DNA of 45,264 bases from Bacteroidales bacterium (GTDB lineage Bacteria; Bacteroidota; Bacteroidia; Bacteroidales; F082): positions 1 through 45,264 of the forward strand of contig JANQGJ010000093.1 of the NCBI GenBank assembly GCA_028277395.1, in the 5' to 3' direction. The notes beneath the pieces were generated by a model. That model was given only the letters and a program-made list of their open reading frames with translations. It was not told where the DNA came from and ran no database searches. A program made the position numbers and the translations under genes. Positions 8,034-15,877 of the stretch are shown piece by piece. The first letter of the stretch is position 1, and the number at the start of each line of letters is the position of its first letter.

Positions 8034-8894
8034 CTATTCCATTACAGCCAGTTCTTCCACCTGTAATACTTCTTTTGTTTCTTCGTCGTAAACAAAAGCT
8101 ACTACGTGGCAATCAGCAGGAATCCATTCTTCAGGAAATACCTTGGAATATGTTTTAGTATATGTTTCATCTTTAACAACAGCTCCTGAATTAGAAAGGT
8201 TTTCACCCCAGGAACCATTAATTGATCCGCGCAATACATGATTATGAACATAATCTACATCAATTGGAGTTTCACCAATTTCCTCATTCTTATTTTTTTG
8301 AGGAGCAATTATACCATCCTGTGTTATGCAGACGATAACTTTATAGTTCCTGTTAATACTTTCTTCGAAAACTGTTTCTACTGTAGTAGAAAGAGTTCTG
8401 CTATCAGAATTAAACTCATTTTCAATAGATATAAAAGCTTCAGCATTCTTTTGTAACAAGGTGTCGGCTACTTTCCTCCAGCTATCTTTATAGAAAACAT
8501 AACCAGTAGGGCCTTTAACTCTGCTAATTAATCCATTTGGGTTTCCCATAGCACTATTGCCAAAAAAAGAATCCCATTCATTTCCAGCTTCAGTTCTAAA
8601 ATCAGCTGAAAACAACGGATCATTTTCAAAGTATGGTTCAGCAAAGTATCCCGCATGAACAGCTATAATTACAATCCTTTTACAAAATTCATCTTTTAAT
8701 TGATTCGCAAGAACTGCAGCCTCGGGACAATTATTACATCCATGTCCTGTATAATCCTCAATAAGTACATTTCTATTTCCATTACAATAATCCCTTAATT
8801 CAACATACGGAGGATCAACTTTGTCACATGAGTTAAATACAAAAGCAAAAAGTACGATAACCGGAATTATATATTTTCTTTTAATCATTTTCAT
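8034..8894 (-). CDS. Omp28-related lipoprotein with thioredoxin-like CxxC
   Basis: A 286-residue predicted lipoprotein. A signal peptide ends in the lipobox FNSC, with Cys23 as the lipid-modified residue, and an Omp28 domain follows. Residues 42-60 read NVLIEDYTGHGCNNCPEAA, where C53-N-N-C56 sits at the place of a thioredoxin active site after a beta strand. HAGYFAEPYF near 82 and a C-terminal beta domain complete the family pattern. Omp28 was first described as an outer-membrane antigen of Porphyromonas, and its biochemical role is not settled. The gene follows the DUF6029 barrel by 14 bases and the TlpA thioredoxin by one gene, which suggests a shared envelope thiol function. The start could be the ATG two codons later. 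Confidence 0.85.
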   Translation of the reverse strand: MKMIKRKYIIPVIVLFAFVFNSCDKVDPPYVELRDYCNGNRNVLIEDYTGHGCNNCPEAAVLANQLKDEFCKRIVIIAVHAGYFAEPYFENDPLFSADFRTEAGNEWDSFFGNSAMGNPNGLISRVKGPTGYVFYKDSWRKVADTLLQKNAEAFISIENEFNSDSRTLSTTVETVFEESINRNYKVIVCITQDGIIAPQKNKNEEIGETPIDVDYVHNHVLRGSINGSWGENLSNSGAVVKDETYTKTYSKVFPEEWIPADCHVVAFVYDEETKEVLQVEELAVME

Positions 8895-8908
8895 TTCTTT
8901 GTTTTGTT

Positions 8909-10579
8909 TTAGAAGCTACTTGAAATAGTTACATAAAAACCGCTGGATGCAGGTACCTGGCGACATACACCACCAACACATACAACTCCTTCACGCTGAC
9001 GCCCGTATGTTAGTGCAAAACGAGTAGTTTTTAGAGTATAACCGAATGATCCGGTATAGTAGTGGATTTGTTCATTCGAGTGTTTATTACCATAATTATA
9101 TTGGTCTGCAATTGTGAAAAACCAATGTGGTGATATTGTATATTCAATTAGAGCAGCAGCCCAGTCGCCTTTATCCTCTTTTGTCCAAAGTCCCTGAACT
9201 TCCCAACGTATTGACTTTTTAGAAGTAAATTTCCATGTCATATCGATAATAGCAATATTTGCCTTAACATTAGGTTCTCCTTCATGCCCAAGCAATGTTG
9301 CAATATCATAGTCCTGGTAAATATATTTGAATATACTTTTAAATTTCCTGCTGAATTTTTTATCGATTTCTACAGTAAGGTCTCTATTGAAGATTTGATC
9401 GCCGAATTTGAAAAAGTCTGATTTCCATCCCATTGTACCACTCTGTCCAATATAGGCTGTGTCGTTCGCTTTTTCCCTGGCAATATCATTCATCTGAGAG
9501 TAGTTTATACTAATACCCATACCGTATTTTCCGCCAAGTTTACTTTTCTTTGGAACTTTGTAGTTTATTTCAATCTGGTATCCGATTTCACCATTTGGCT
9601 GTGTTGCATAAGGATACATAGCAGCAAGCATGTAAGTATGAGCTTCAACAAGTGGAGGCAGGAAGTTAATGTCCAAAGCGTTTGATGTAACTGCTTCATC
9701 TGATTTGAAACTCATATTATCAATACGTTTAAATTGAGCAAATACTCCAAGTCCTCTTCTTGAGTAAGAACCAGAGAAAATAAAAGCATCTCCCGGCTTA
9801 TAAATATACCCATTTACAGCAGATGGATCATTTATTTTATACGCATACTCTGATGAAAAGTTAAATTTACCGTAACCAAGATTAAATCTTCCGGCGAAAG
9901 CAGCAACGTTTTCAGGAAGTTTATAATAAGGATCAGAATCTGCCTGGTACTTGCTAACAGCACTACCACCAAGTATAAGCTTAAGTTTGGAATCAGACAT
10001 GGAACTGAATACATCGTTGAGGTTTATTTCACCATCAAATCCTTTAACAATACCTCTTCCATTTTTCTCATACTTCGACCAAAAAAATCGTTGTGTTCCA
10101 TAAACTCCCTTAAGAATAATACCCTGAGTTGGTTCATATACAACCCTTGCACCATTTATAGAGTTATCATAACCCAAGGTCCATTCCTGGTATGTTCTTA
10201 GAGTAAACCCGTTACCAAATTGTTCATAAAAATTACCGGCAGTAAAGCTAAATTTACCTGTTGAGTATGACGCCCAAATATATGGAAATCCCTGTCCTTC
10301 CAGACTCCTGTCGAAACCGGCAATTGGTGGTAAATAAGCTTCATATCTAAATCCTGCTGAAAAATCACCTAATGTGTAAATGATATCAGCAAAGGCATTC
10401 ATGCCAAATACATTACCGTTTATGATAGAGTCTGTAATTCCAAGTTCATCATCAGCATGATAATACATCCCGTCAACTTCAAAACTACCATGTACCTGTG
10501 ATCTTTTTATAAAGTCCTGCGCATTAATAGTAGTACCAAATGCTAAGACGATGGCTAAAATTGAAATAATCTTTTTCAT
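8909..10579 (-). CDS. DUF6029 family outer-membrane barrel with a single CVGGVC pair
   Basis: A 556-residue protein. A signal peptide (1-20, ending TTINA) is followed by alternating beta strands throughout and a terminal phenylalanine (TISSSF), consistent with an outer-membrane barrel. The pattern matches DUF6029: FEVDGMYYHADD near 34, AGNFYEQFGNGFTLRTYQEW near 114 and a C-terminal GRQREG. The protein has only two cysteines, C534 and C539, in the motif CVGGVC inside the last strand hairpin. From memory this pair recurs in the family. The gene lies between a TlpA thioredoxin (25 bases) and an Omp28 lipoprotein (14 bases). The function is unknown. Disulfide exchange or metal binding at the cysteine loop is my inference. 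Confidence 0.85.
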   Translation of the reverse strand: MKKIISILAIVLAFGTTINAQDFIKRSQVHGSFEVDGMYYHADDELGITDSIINGNVFGMNAFADIIYTLGDFSAGFRYEAYLPPIAGFDRSLEGQGFPYIWASYSTGKFSFTAGNFYEQFGNGFTLRTYQEWTLGYDNSINGARVVYEPTQGIILKGVYGTQRFFWSKYEKNGRGIVKGFDGEINLNDVFSSMSDSKLKLILGGSAVSKYQADSDPYYKLPENVAAFAGRFNLGYGKFNFSSEYAYKINDPSAVNGYIYKPGDAFIFSGSYSRRGLGVFAQFKRIDNMSFKSDEAVTSNALDINFLPPLVEAHTYMLAAMYPYATQPNGEIGYQIEINYKVPKKSKLGGKYGMGISINYSQMNDIAREKANDTAYIGQSGTMGWKSDFFKFGDQIFNRDLTVEIDKKFSRKFKSIFKYIYQDYDIATLLGHEGEPNVKANIAIIDMTWKFTSKKSIRWEVQGLWTKEDKGDWAAALIEYTISPHWFFTIADQYNYGNKHSNEQIHYYTGSFGYTLKTTRFALTYGRQREGVVCVGGVCRQVPASSGFYVTISSSF

Positions 10580-10604
10580 AATTATTTATTCAATCGTTAC
10601 ACTC

Positions 10605-11132
10605 TTAATGTTTTCCTGAAATATCTTCTCCCTTAGCTACTTTCACAACAAGGTCGAATATTTCATCTTCAAGACCTTCGTAATATGAAGTGTGTTGATA
10701 AACAATATTTCCATCACCATCAAGAATAAATGTATGTGGAACCATGTTAACACTCAAAGCTCTTTTAAAATCACCATTTGGATCAAGCAGTACATCAAAG
10801 TCCCAACCTTTACCATTCACAAATGGAAGTACTTTCGCTGTTGAACGAGCATCATCAATAGATACGGCTATAACTTTAACTCCTGTTTCATCCTGCCAGT
10901 CTTCAAGGTTCTCATTGTATGCATCAAGTTCCTTTTTACAAGGTTTACACCACAATGCCCAAAAACTAATGATTATAGGTTTACCGTCATTTGAAATATT
11001 CCTGGTATTATAGGTTTCACCTTCAAGTGTTTTTATATTAACAGAAGGTAATTTTTTTCCGCTTTTTGCTTCCTGTGCTGAGAGAAAACCTCCGATCAAC
11101 AGAACTAATGATAGAATTACTACTTTTCGCAT
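10605..11132 (-). CDS. TlpA-type thiol-disulfide oxidoreductase
   Basis: A 175-residue periplasmic thioredoxin-fold protein from the ATG at 11132, which directly precedes a good signal peptide (MRKVVILSLVLLIGGFLSAQ). The frame extends further up to 11207, but that part is not signal-like. The active site is FWALWCKPCKKE with C62 and C65, and the cis-proline lies in NMVPHTFI near residue 131. TlpA/ResA proteins reduce or exchange disulfides in exported proteins, for example during cytochrome c maturation. No cytochrome genes are near. Instead it leads an operon with the DUF6029 barrel and the Omp28 lipoprotein, which are plausible partners. A promoter-like TTTG-N16-TATATTTG lies upstream. Confidence 0.9.
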   Translation of the reverse strand: MRKVVILSLVLLIGGFLSAQEAKSGKKLPSVNIKTLEGETYNTRNISNDGKPIIISFWALWCKPCKKELDAYNENLEDWQDETGVKVIAVSIDDARSTAKVLPFVNGKGWDFDVLLDPNGDFKRALSVNMVPHTFILDGDGNIVYQHTSYYEGLEDEIFDLVVKVAKGEDISGKH

Positions 11133-11204
11133 ATGTATAGTTTTTATGATTTCGCTAACCAAGTTGACAACCTCATTTTTTAATGAGTTGCATCCTGTAA
11201 CCGG

Positions 11205-11232
11205 CAAATATACTCATTTAAATGCACTCAAA
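11205..11232 (-). promoter_or_regulatory. Predicted promoter of the TlpA-DUF6029-Omp28 operon
   Basis: On the minus strand a TTTG (11232-11229) is followed after 16 bases by TATATTTG (11212-11205), an exact match to the Bacteroidota -7 box TAnnTTTG. The spacer is one base shorter than the usual 17-23. Transcription would begin near 11199, giving a leader of about 65 bases before the TlpA ATG at 11132. This is a pattern match only, but it sits where a promoter is needed. Confidence 0.5.
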
Positions 11233-11352
11233 AAGGATGCTTGCCCATGAAGCTTATAGTACCCTGATTCTTTTTCAGGATAAACTACAAATTAACTTAT
11301 TGCAAACTATGTGCCGATCTGACCAGGTTCGAAAAAAATTCTAATGATGCTG

Positions 11353-12330
11353 TTAAAGATGAATTTCAAGTAACCCTGATTCAGTTTTTGGAACAAGGTT
11401 TATCTGGCTTAAATATGCCGGTACTATTAATGCCTCTCCTTTTTGCAGCGATACTTCACCTTCATCCCAGACTAAAATTGTATCACCATCAATTGCCAGG
11501 TAGATAATAAATGAATCAAGAGCCTCAATATCTTTATACAATGGTTTGTTAAACCTTACGATATTAGTAGTGAACTTGTCACATGATATAATTTCGTTTG
11601 TTGAATTTAATTCTGTCCTGTAATTCGTTTTAAAAGAGTCGGGCTTACTATAATCTATGGCATCCAGTGCCTCATCGGTATGTAATTCGCGGGGTTGACC
11701 ATCCACTCCAATTCTGTCCCAATCGTAAATGCGGTAGGTTGTATCAGATGTTTGCTGAATTTCAGCGAGAAGCATTCCGGGTCCAAGTGCATGAATTCTA
11801 CCGGCTGGGATGAAAAACACATCATCTTTTTTTACCTGTTCATAATTCAGGACATCTTTGAGAGTACCATTTTTCAGATGTTCTTCGTAAGATTCTTTAT
11901 CCATTTCGCGGTTAAATCCGCTTATTAACTGAGTGTCTTTATCAGCTCCAAGAGTATACCACATTTCTGTTTTACCTCTGCCAATTTTTCTTTTCGCAGC
12001 AAGAGCATCATCCGGGTGTACCTGAATTGAAAGCCAGTCGTTGGCATCAATAAATTTGATTAGCAATGGAAATTCATTTCCAAATTTATCAAACACTTTT
12101 TCTCCAACAAGGTCGCCCATATAAACTTCAACCAGTTCATTAAGCTCATTGTCTTTTAAAAAACCATTATTTACAACCGACTCATTATCTTTTACTCCTG
12201 ATACTACCCAAACTTCACCACAGTTTTGCAGATTGCCGAAATCCATACCCAACTCGGTTCGTATTTTTTGTCCTCCCCAGATCTTTTCTTTAAAAATTGG
12301 TTTGAATTTTAATGGATATAATGTGTTCAT
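11353..12330 (-). CDS. manA: Mannose-6-phosphate isomerase, class I
   Basis: A 325-residue cytoplasmic zinc enzyme that interconverts fructose-6-phosphate and mannose-6-phosphate, feeding GDP-mannose and surface polysaccharide synthesis. The cupin metal ligands are visible: Q103 and H105 in SIQVHPDDA, E122 in GKTEMWY, and H180 in FFIPAGRIHALGPG. The substrate-binding signature QQTSDTTYRIYDWDR follows at 192-206. The length fits the short bacterial class I form. The gene stands alone on the minus strand. Divergently, 275 bases away, starts an MBOAT/AlgJ-like acyltransferase pair that may modify a polysaccharide, a loose functional fit. Confidence 0.95.
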   Translation of the reverse strand: MNTLYPLKFKPIFKEKIWGGQKIRTELGMDFGNLQNCGEVWVVSGVKDNESVVNNGFLKDNELNELVEVYMGDLVGEKVFDKFGNEFPLLIKFIDANDWLSIQVHPDDALAAKRKIGRGKTEMWYTLGADKDTQLISGFNREMDKESYEEHLKNGTLKDVLNYEQVKKDDVFFIPAGRIHALGPGMLLAEIQQTSDTTYRIYDWDRIGVDGQPRELHTDEALDAIDYSKPDSFKTNYRTELNSTNEIISCDKFTTNIVRFNKPLYKDIEALDSFIIYLAIDGDTILVWDEGEVSLQKGEALIVPAYLSQINLVPKTESGLLEIHL

Positions 12331-12353
12331 TATTCTTTTTTTATTCCAAATGA

Positions 12354-12361
12354 CAAAATTA
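12354..12361 (-). promoter_or_regulatory. Candidate -7 promoter box of manA
   Basis: TAATTTTG on the minus strand is an exact TAnnTTTG match and lies 24 bases before the manA ATG, giving a predicted leader near 18 bases. No TTG -33 element at the expected distance is visible, so this rests on one box. Confidence 0.35.
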
Positions 12362-12605
12362 GGTATTTTTGACGCTATTTTAATATAAATTATTTAATGA
12401 ATGCCAGAGCATTATTCCAGGTAAACCGTATAAGAATTATAAATTCAATAAGGAATCCTTCTATATTGGAAACATCACTATCAATTAGTATGATTGAGAT
12501 AACATGTTTTAGTATTGTTAGCAGGTTAACTAAAAGATTCATTGCTATTCAGAAGGAAAAGATAAATTTCATGTATTAACCTAAACTTTAAAAAACTCAA
12601 TCATT

Positions 12606-14027
12606 ATGGTTTTTAGTAGTATTTTGTTTATCTTCATTTTTCTGCCATTCTTTTTTTTCACATATCAGGTATTACCACATAAGCTCAGGAATATCTGGAC
12701 TCTTATAGCTAGTTTAATATTTTTTTCCTGGGGGGCTCCAGTTTTTGTATTTGTTGTTTGTGGAGTAATTTTATCAGACTTCTTTATTGTAAAGAAAATA
12801 TATTCTTCACGTATCTTAAAACATAGACGTTTATTATTGGCAGTTTCAATAACCCTTAAGTTAGGATTGTTAGCTTATTTTAAATATGTAAATTTTTTTA
12901 TACAAAATGTAGACTATTTACTACGTAAGCTGGGATATTCCGATATTGGACTAATTGACGTTGCTTTGCCACTAGGGATATCTTTTTTTACATTTCAGGC
13001 TATCACATATTCAGTTGATATATACCGAGGTGTACATAAACCATTAGAATCCGCTTTTGATTATCTTCTATATATATTATTATTCCCTCAATTAATAGCT
13101 GGCCCGATTGTAAGGTATAATGAGATTGCAGATCAGATAGAAGACAGGAAGATCTATGAAACATTAGATAATAAAGTGCTAGGCTTTTTTCGATTTGTTA
13201 TTGGTCTTTCGAAGAAAGTATTAATAGCAAATGTACTTGCAGTTGAAGCTGATTATGCATTTTCTATTCAGGAATCTGAATTGACATCTACTATTGCATG
13301 GATTGGAATAATAGCCTATACTTTTCAGATTTACTTTGATTTTTCAGGATATTCAGATATGGCAATAGGACTGGGAAGAATGATGGGATTTACATTTCCA
13401 GAAAACTTCAATAATCCATATGTATCAAGAAGCATAACAGAGTTTTGGAAGCGATGGCATATAACTCTTGGACGTTTCATGAAAGATTATTTGTATATAC
13501 CATTGGGTGGCAACAGGGTTTCAGTAAAGAGAATGTATTTTAACCTTATAATTGTGTTTATAGTATCAGGTTTTTGGCATGGAGCTGCATGGAATTTCAT
13601 AATTTGGGGAGCATTTCATGGTACATTTTTAATTCTTGACAGATTATTTTTGTTGAAATTGTATAGTAGAATTGGAAATCTTACAAGTGTCATAATTACA
13701 TTTTTTATTACAATAATTGGATGGGTAATATTCAGGGCAGAATCATTTAATCAAATTGAATTTTATCTAAGATCGATGTTTAGTTTTACCTGGGATTATT
13801 ATTATATTAATAACAAATTTATTATTGTACTTGGAATAGGATTCTTATTTGCCTTTATTACCATGTTTAGATTAGGTAAAAAGATAGAACATTTTTTCTA
13901 CTTCAAATCAAAACATAATAATAAACAGTTGGTAATATTTTCAATTCTGATATTCACGTTATTTATAACTTCAGTATCAAGTATTGCTTCATCAGGATTC
14001 AATCCATTTATTTACTTCAGATTTTAA
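12606..14027 (+). CDS. MBOAT family O-acyltransferase (AlgI-like)
   Basis: A 473-residue polytopic membrane protein. It carries the full AlgI signature: NPYVSRSITEFWKRWHITLG (270-289) with His285, the YIPLGGNR loop (297-304), and SGFWHGAAWNFIIWGAFHG (321-339) with the probable catalytic His325. About ten membrane segments are visible. AlgI/DltB-type proteins pass an acetyl group from a cytoplasmic donor across the inner membrane to an extracytoplasmic acetylase that modifies a polysaccharide or other envelope acceptor. The partner is the AlgJ/AlgX-like gene five bases downstream. Codon usage is noticeably richer in AT-ending codons than in neighbouring genes, which may reflect transfer. The substrate is unknown. 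Confidence 0.93.
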   Translation: MVFSSILFIFIFLPFFFFTYQVLPHKLRNIWTLIASLIFFSWGAPVFVFVVCGVILSDFFIVKKIYSSRILKHRRLLLAVSITLKLGLLAYFKYVNFFIQNVDYLLRKLGYSDIGLIDVALPLGISFFTFQAITYSVDIYRGVHKPLESAFDYLLYILLFPQLIAGPIVRYNEIADQIEDRKIYETLDNKVLGFFRFVIGLSKKVLIANVLAVEADYAFSIQESELTSTIAWIGIIAYTFQIYFDFSGYSDMAIGLGRMMGFTFPENFNNPYVSRSITEFWKRWHITLGRFMKDYLYIPLGGNRVSVKRMYFNLIIVFIVSGFWHGAAWNFIIWGAFHGTFLILDRLFLLKLYSRIGNLTSVIITFFITIIGWVIFRAESFNQIEFYLRSMFSFTWDYYYINNKFIIVLGIGFLFAFITMFRLGKKIEHFFYFKSKHNNKQLVIFSILIFTLFITSVSSIASSGFNPFIYFRF

Positions 14028-14032
14028 CAATT

Positions 14033-15640
14033 ATGATTAGAAGAATAATACTGATAGTAGTTTTTGTCATTTTGTTTTTTCCAATACTGGAACTGAAGTT
14101 TGACTTTTTCGAAGAAAAGAAACTAAAGGGTGCTTATAAAAAAACTAAAGACATTGAATTTAGCTTAAAAGGCTGGTTTGGTGGCGAATACCAGCCTAAA
14201 AAAGAAAAATTCCTGAAGAATATTATCGGATTTAAACCATTATTAACAAGAATAAATAATCAGATAGACTTTTCATTATTTTCTTTATCACATGCTAACG
14301 GGATTGTAGTTGGTAAAAATGATATGCTATTTCAGAATATGTATATTGATGCCTATTATGGAAAGGATTTCTCAGGTAATGAATATTTAACAAATGAAAT
14401 ACGAAAATATAGTAAGCTTGTTAAGGTGTTGAGAGAAGAAGGAATAGATTTGTTTTTAATAATTGCTCCTGGTAAAGCATCAATGTATCCTGAAAACATC
14501 CCTGACCATTTGAAAGCTGATTTTGACACTACAAATTATGATAAAGTAGTTGAACAATTGAACCAGTCAGGGTGTAATTACTTAGATTTGAGGTCCTATT
14601 TTTTATCTCTAAAAAAGGAATCTGAGTATCCCTTATTTCCTGATCATGGTACACATTGGAGTGGATATGCGATTACACTTGCAGCAGATACTATATTTAG
14701 TTTTTTGGAATCAAATACTCGATTTGCTCTTCGAAAGTATAGTAAGAAAGATGGTGAATTATCGAATGACTACAGATTTTCCGATAATGATATTGGAAAA
14801 GCACTGAATCTGTTAGGCCAAAGTTCTGATCAATTATTATATTATCCGGATATTGTTTTCGAAAATAATGATACCTTAATAGAAAAGCCTAAGGTTCTTT
14901 TAGTTGGTGATAGTTTTACACAAAGCTTCTGGGGATTCTATCCCTATTTTGATAAGCTTTTTGACAAGAATAGCAGATTTTGGTATTACAACAGAAATGT
15001 TGCCTGGCCTGATAAAAACATAAAGAAAGTTATAAAACAAGATATTCATAAAGAAATAACCTCACATGATATTATTATTATTTTTTCGACAGAACAAAAT
15101 TTGAAGGATCCTGGTTTTGGTTTTATTGATAAGACATTAAAGTTGCTTACAAACGATACCGTGTTGTGTAAAGAGAAGCTGAATTTTTACACAAATTCTA
15201 TTAAATCGAATTCGTCGTTGTATAGGCTATGCAAACGAAAAGCAATTGACCGAAATATATCTATTGACTCAATGTTGTTCCTTGACGCAAGATGGTTGTT
15301 TAACAGGTATTTGATAGATTACTATTCAAAAGGTTTTAAAAATAAACCAGATAGTTCAGAACACATTGCATTAGAACCTGATAGTTTAGGGTTTTACTCA
15401 GATTCATTGATATATCTATATGCAAGAAATAAATCTGAAGAAGTACAGAAAAGTATAATCTCCAAATGGTATGTTCAGGACAAAGAAATTGATTCACTTG
15501 TTGAAGTAATAAAATCAACACCAAATTGGTATGACAGAATGAAGAACAAAGCGAAAGAAAAGAATGTTAGCTTGGAAACTCAGTTAAGAAATGAAGCTAA
15601 ATGGGTATTGGATAGGAAGAATTATAAAGGTTTTGAATAG
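14033..15640 (+). CDS. AlgJ/AlgX-like SGNH acetyltransferase with C-terminal helical repeats
   Basis: A 535-residue protein with an N-terminal signal anchor (4-20). The SGNH/AlgX-type domain covers about 85-375. The HW block is FPDHGTHWSGYA (202-213) with His208, and the nucleophile block is LLVGDSFTQSFWGF with Ser294. The Asp two residues before the His in Pseudomonas AlgJ/AlgX is Gly206 here. The last 150 residues are not part of the usual domain and hold two gap-free copies of a 38-residue helical unit (390-427 and 493-530). These share an IKS start, K-x-KA, an N-[IV]-S-[IL] turn and L..(D/E)A.W...R. It probably receives acetyl from the MBOAT protein encoded five bases upstream and acetylates a surface glycan. 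Confidence 0.85.
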   Translation: MIRRIILIVVFVILFFPILELKFDFFEEKKLKGAYKKTKDIEFSLKGWFGGEYQPKKEKFLKNIIGFKPLLTRINNQIDFSLFSLSHANGIVVGKNDMLFQNMYIDAYYGKDFSGNEYLTNEIRKYSKLVKVLREEGIDLFLIIAPGKASMYPENIPDHLKADFDTTNYDKVVEQLNQSGCNYLDLRSYFLSLKKESEYPLFPDHGTHWSGYAITLAADTIFSFLESNTRFALRKYSKKDGELSNDYRFSDNDIGKALNLLGQSSDQLLYYPDIVFENNDTLIEKPKVLLVGDSFTQSFWGFYPYFDKLFDKNSRFWYYNRNVAWPDKNIKKVIKQDIHKEITSHDIIIIFSTEQNLKDPGFGFIDKTLKLLTNDTVLCKEKLNFYTNSIKSNSSLYRLCKRKAIDRNISIDSMLFLDARWLFNRYLIDYYSKGFKNKPDSSEHIALEPDSLGFYSDSLIYLYARNKSEEVQKSIISKWYVQDKEIDSLVEVIKSTPNWYDRMKNKAKEKNVSLETQLRNEAKWVLDRKNYKGFE

Positions 15641-15877
15641 CAAACACTATACATAGTTGTTATAATGACGGATGATTTATCTGACATTAATTGACCGTGG
15701 TAAATTAAGAATTTTTATCAAAGATAGTAATTAATGATATGGCTATTATTGACTGATTTGACACTATTTTTCAAATATTTATCAATTCGTTAATACGATT
15801 AATTAGTACAGATTACCAGTTAAAAGTATTAAGGCTTCAGCCATGTTATACATACCTGTAATAAAGCCGTTTATAGT

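Noticed and set aside
11310..11350. A GGTTCGAA string that resembles a tRNA T-loop
   Set aside because: No matching acceptor, D or anticodon stems can be formed around it; chance.
12397..12579. A 60-codon plus-strand open frame between manA and the MBOAT gene
   Set aside because: No signal peptide, no recognisable domain, poor codon pattern. It lies in a gap that is more likely to hold the two divergent promoters.
15641..15877. Searched the gap between the AlgJ-like gene and the convergent 913-residue cargo for terminators or small genes
   Set aside because: Only a weak five-pair GGCTT/AAGCC match with a long loop is visible; not enough to call.
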